Shown here: piece after piece, positions 63,719 through 64,000 of the stretch
Layout: each line of letters starts with the position of its first letter
How positions within the stretch are numbered: the stretch's first letter is position 1
DNA from: Anaerolineaceae bacterium oral taxon 439
Lineage (GTDB): Bacteria; Chloroflexota; Anaerolineae; Anaerolineales; Anaerolineaceae
Reading direction: 5' to 3'
NCBI GenBank assembly: GCA_001717545.1
Contig: CP017039.1
Span: 2,046,001 to 2,110,000 of the forward strand
Length of the DNA stretch: 64,000 nucleotides
Notes under the pieces: model-generated
What the model was told of the DNA's origin: nothing
Seen by the model: only the letters and a program-made list of their open reading frames with translations
Database searches by the model: none
Position numbers and translations under genes: made by a program

Positions 63719-64000
63719 CTACACCTTCTTAATCGATTTCTTCCCTAAAAATCCGTTGGGACGAATAATTAAAACCAGTATCAAAATAATAAATGACATG
63801 CTGTCCCTGAATTCGGAGCCTAAAACCGAGGCGGCGAACGACTCGCTTATGCCGACGACCAGTCCGCCCAGAAGCGAACCGGGCAGGCTTCCGATCCCGC
63901 CCAGAACCGCCGCGGCGAACGCCTTCAGGCCGGCCGTGTAGCCCATATTCGGGTACGCCATGTTGTAATAACTGCTGACGAGCGAACCGGCGATCGCCGC
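63719..64000 (-). CDS. livH: Branched-chain amino acid-type ABC transporter permease LivH (5' part outside the window)
   Basis: The last 93 residues of a LivH-type permease; the frame is open to the window edge. The stretch YNMAYPNMGYTAGLKAFAAA and LGGIGSLPGSLLGG is typical of LivH. The N-terminal part and probably a binding-protein gene lie beyond the right edge. Confidence 0.87.
   Translation of the reverse strand, partial: AAIAGSLVSSYYNMAYPNMGYTAGLKAFAAAVLGGIGSLPGSLLGGLVVGISESFAASVLGSEFRDSMSFIILILVLIIRPNGFLGKKSIKKV

Overview
The window reads as chromosomal DNA of a mid-to-high GC, probably anaerobic or fermentative bacterium. The best guess is Chloroflexota, class Anaerolineae. This rests on gene content: pyruvate phosphate dikinase, a yvcK-gap-pgk run, zinc-motif URO-D family proteins, and many Ser/Thr kinase, FHA and PP2C genes. 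It is an inference; there is no rRNA gene in the window and I found no tRNA gene. Most genes favour C- or G-ending codons, so AT-rich inserts stand out by eye.

Layout. 1-4.1 kb: phosphate uptake operon pstS-pstC-pstA-pstB-phoU; the PstS, cut by the window edge, has its two lobes in swapped order. 4.2-7.1 kb: ppdK with a clear terminator. 7.1-16.3 kb: a TGS/uridine-kinase fusion, a YdcF-like protein, then two minus-strand runs (rRNA methyltransferase, proC, mtaB; and a sugar symporter, a CPBP-like membrane protein and an MTA/SAH deaminase). 16.4-21.7 kb: three operator-like dyads in front of a metal or iron type operon (HMA-methyltransferase, two half-size ABC transporters, YgbA-like Cys-rich protein, DUF454). 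21.8-26.7 kb: an unknown protein, a ThiB-like binding protein, a PfkB kinase, argS and rpsT.

26.9-30.9 kb: an AT-rich island of about 4 kb inserted exactly at the 3' end of guaA and bounded by a 10-bp direct repeat. It carries an AAA ATPase plus an S8 subtilase, and an XRE regulator that is beheaded at the guaA junction. guaA itself codes for a GMP synthase whose glutaminase domain has lost the catalytic Cys and His. xpt, a GH13 amylase, an aminotransferase, yvcK (apparently leaderless), gap and pgk follow.

39.7-56.7 kb: a dense phospho-signalling region. It holds three Ser/Thr kinases, three PP2C phosphatases, four FHA proteins (one fused to a VWA-like domain, one to a winged helix), a Yip1-like membrane protein and two anchored paralogues. 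Many have one membrane segment with a putative outside sensor and a cytosolic kinase, phosphatase or FHA part. This suggests a surface-to-gene phosphorylation circuit with the FHA-winged-helix protein as a possible transcriptional output.

56.7-64 kb: a minus-strand run livH-livM-livG-livF-dhaK-dhaL-two zinc-type URO-D proteins, followed by a GntR regulator. It looks like an uncharacterised uptake and catabolic locus; the substrate cannot be told from the sequence.
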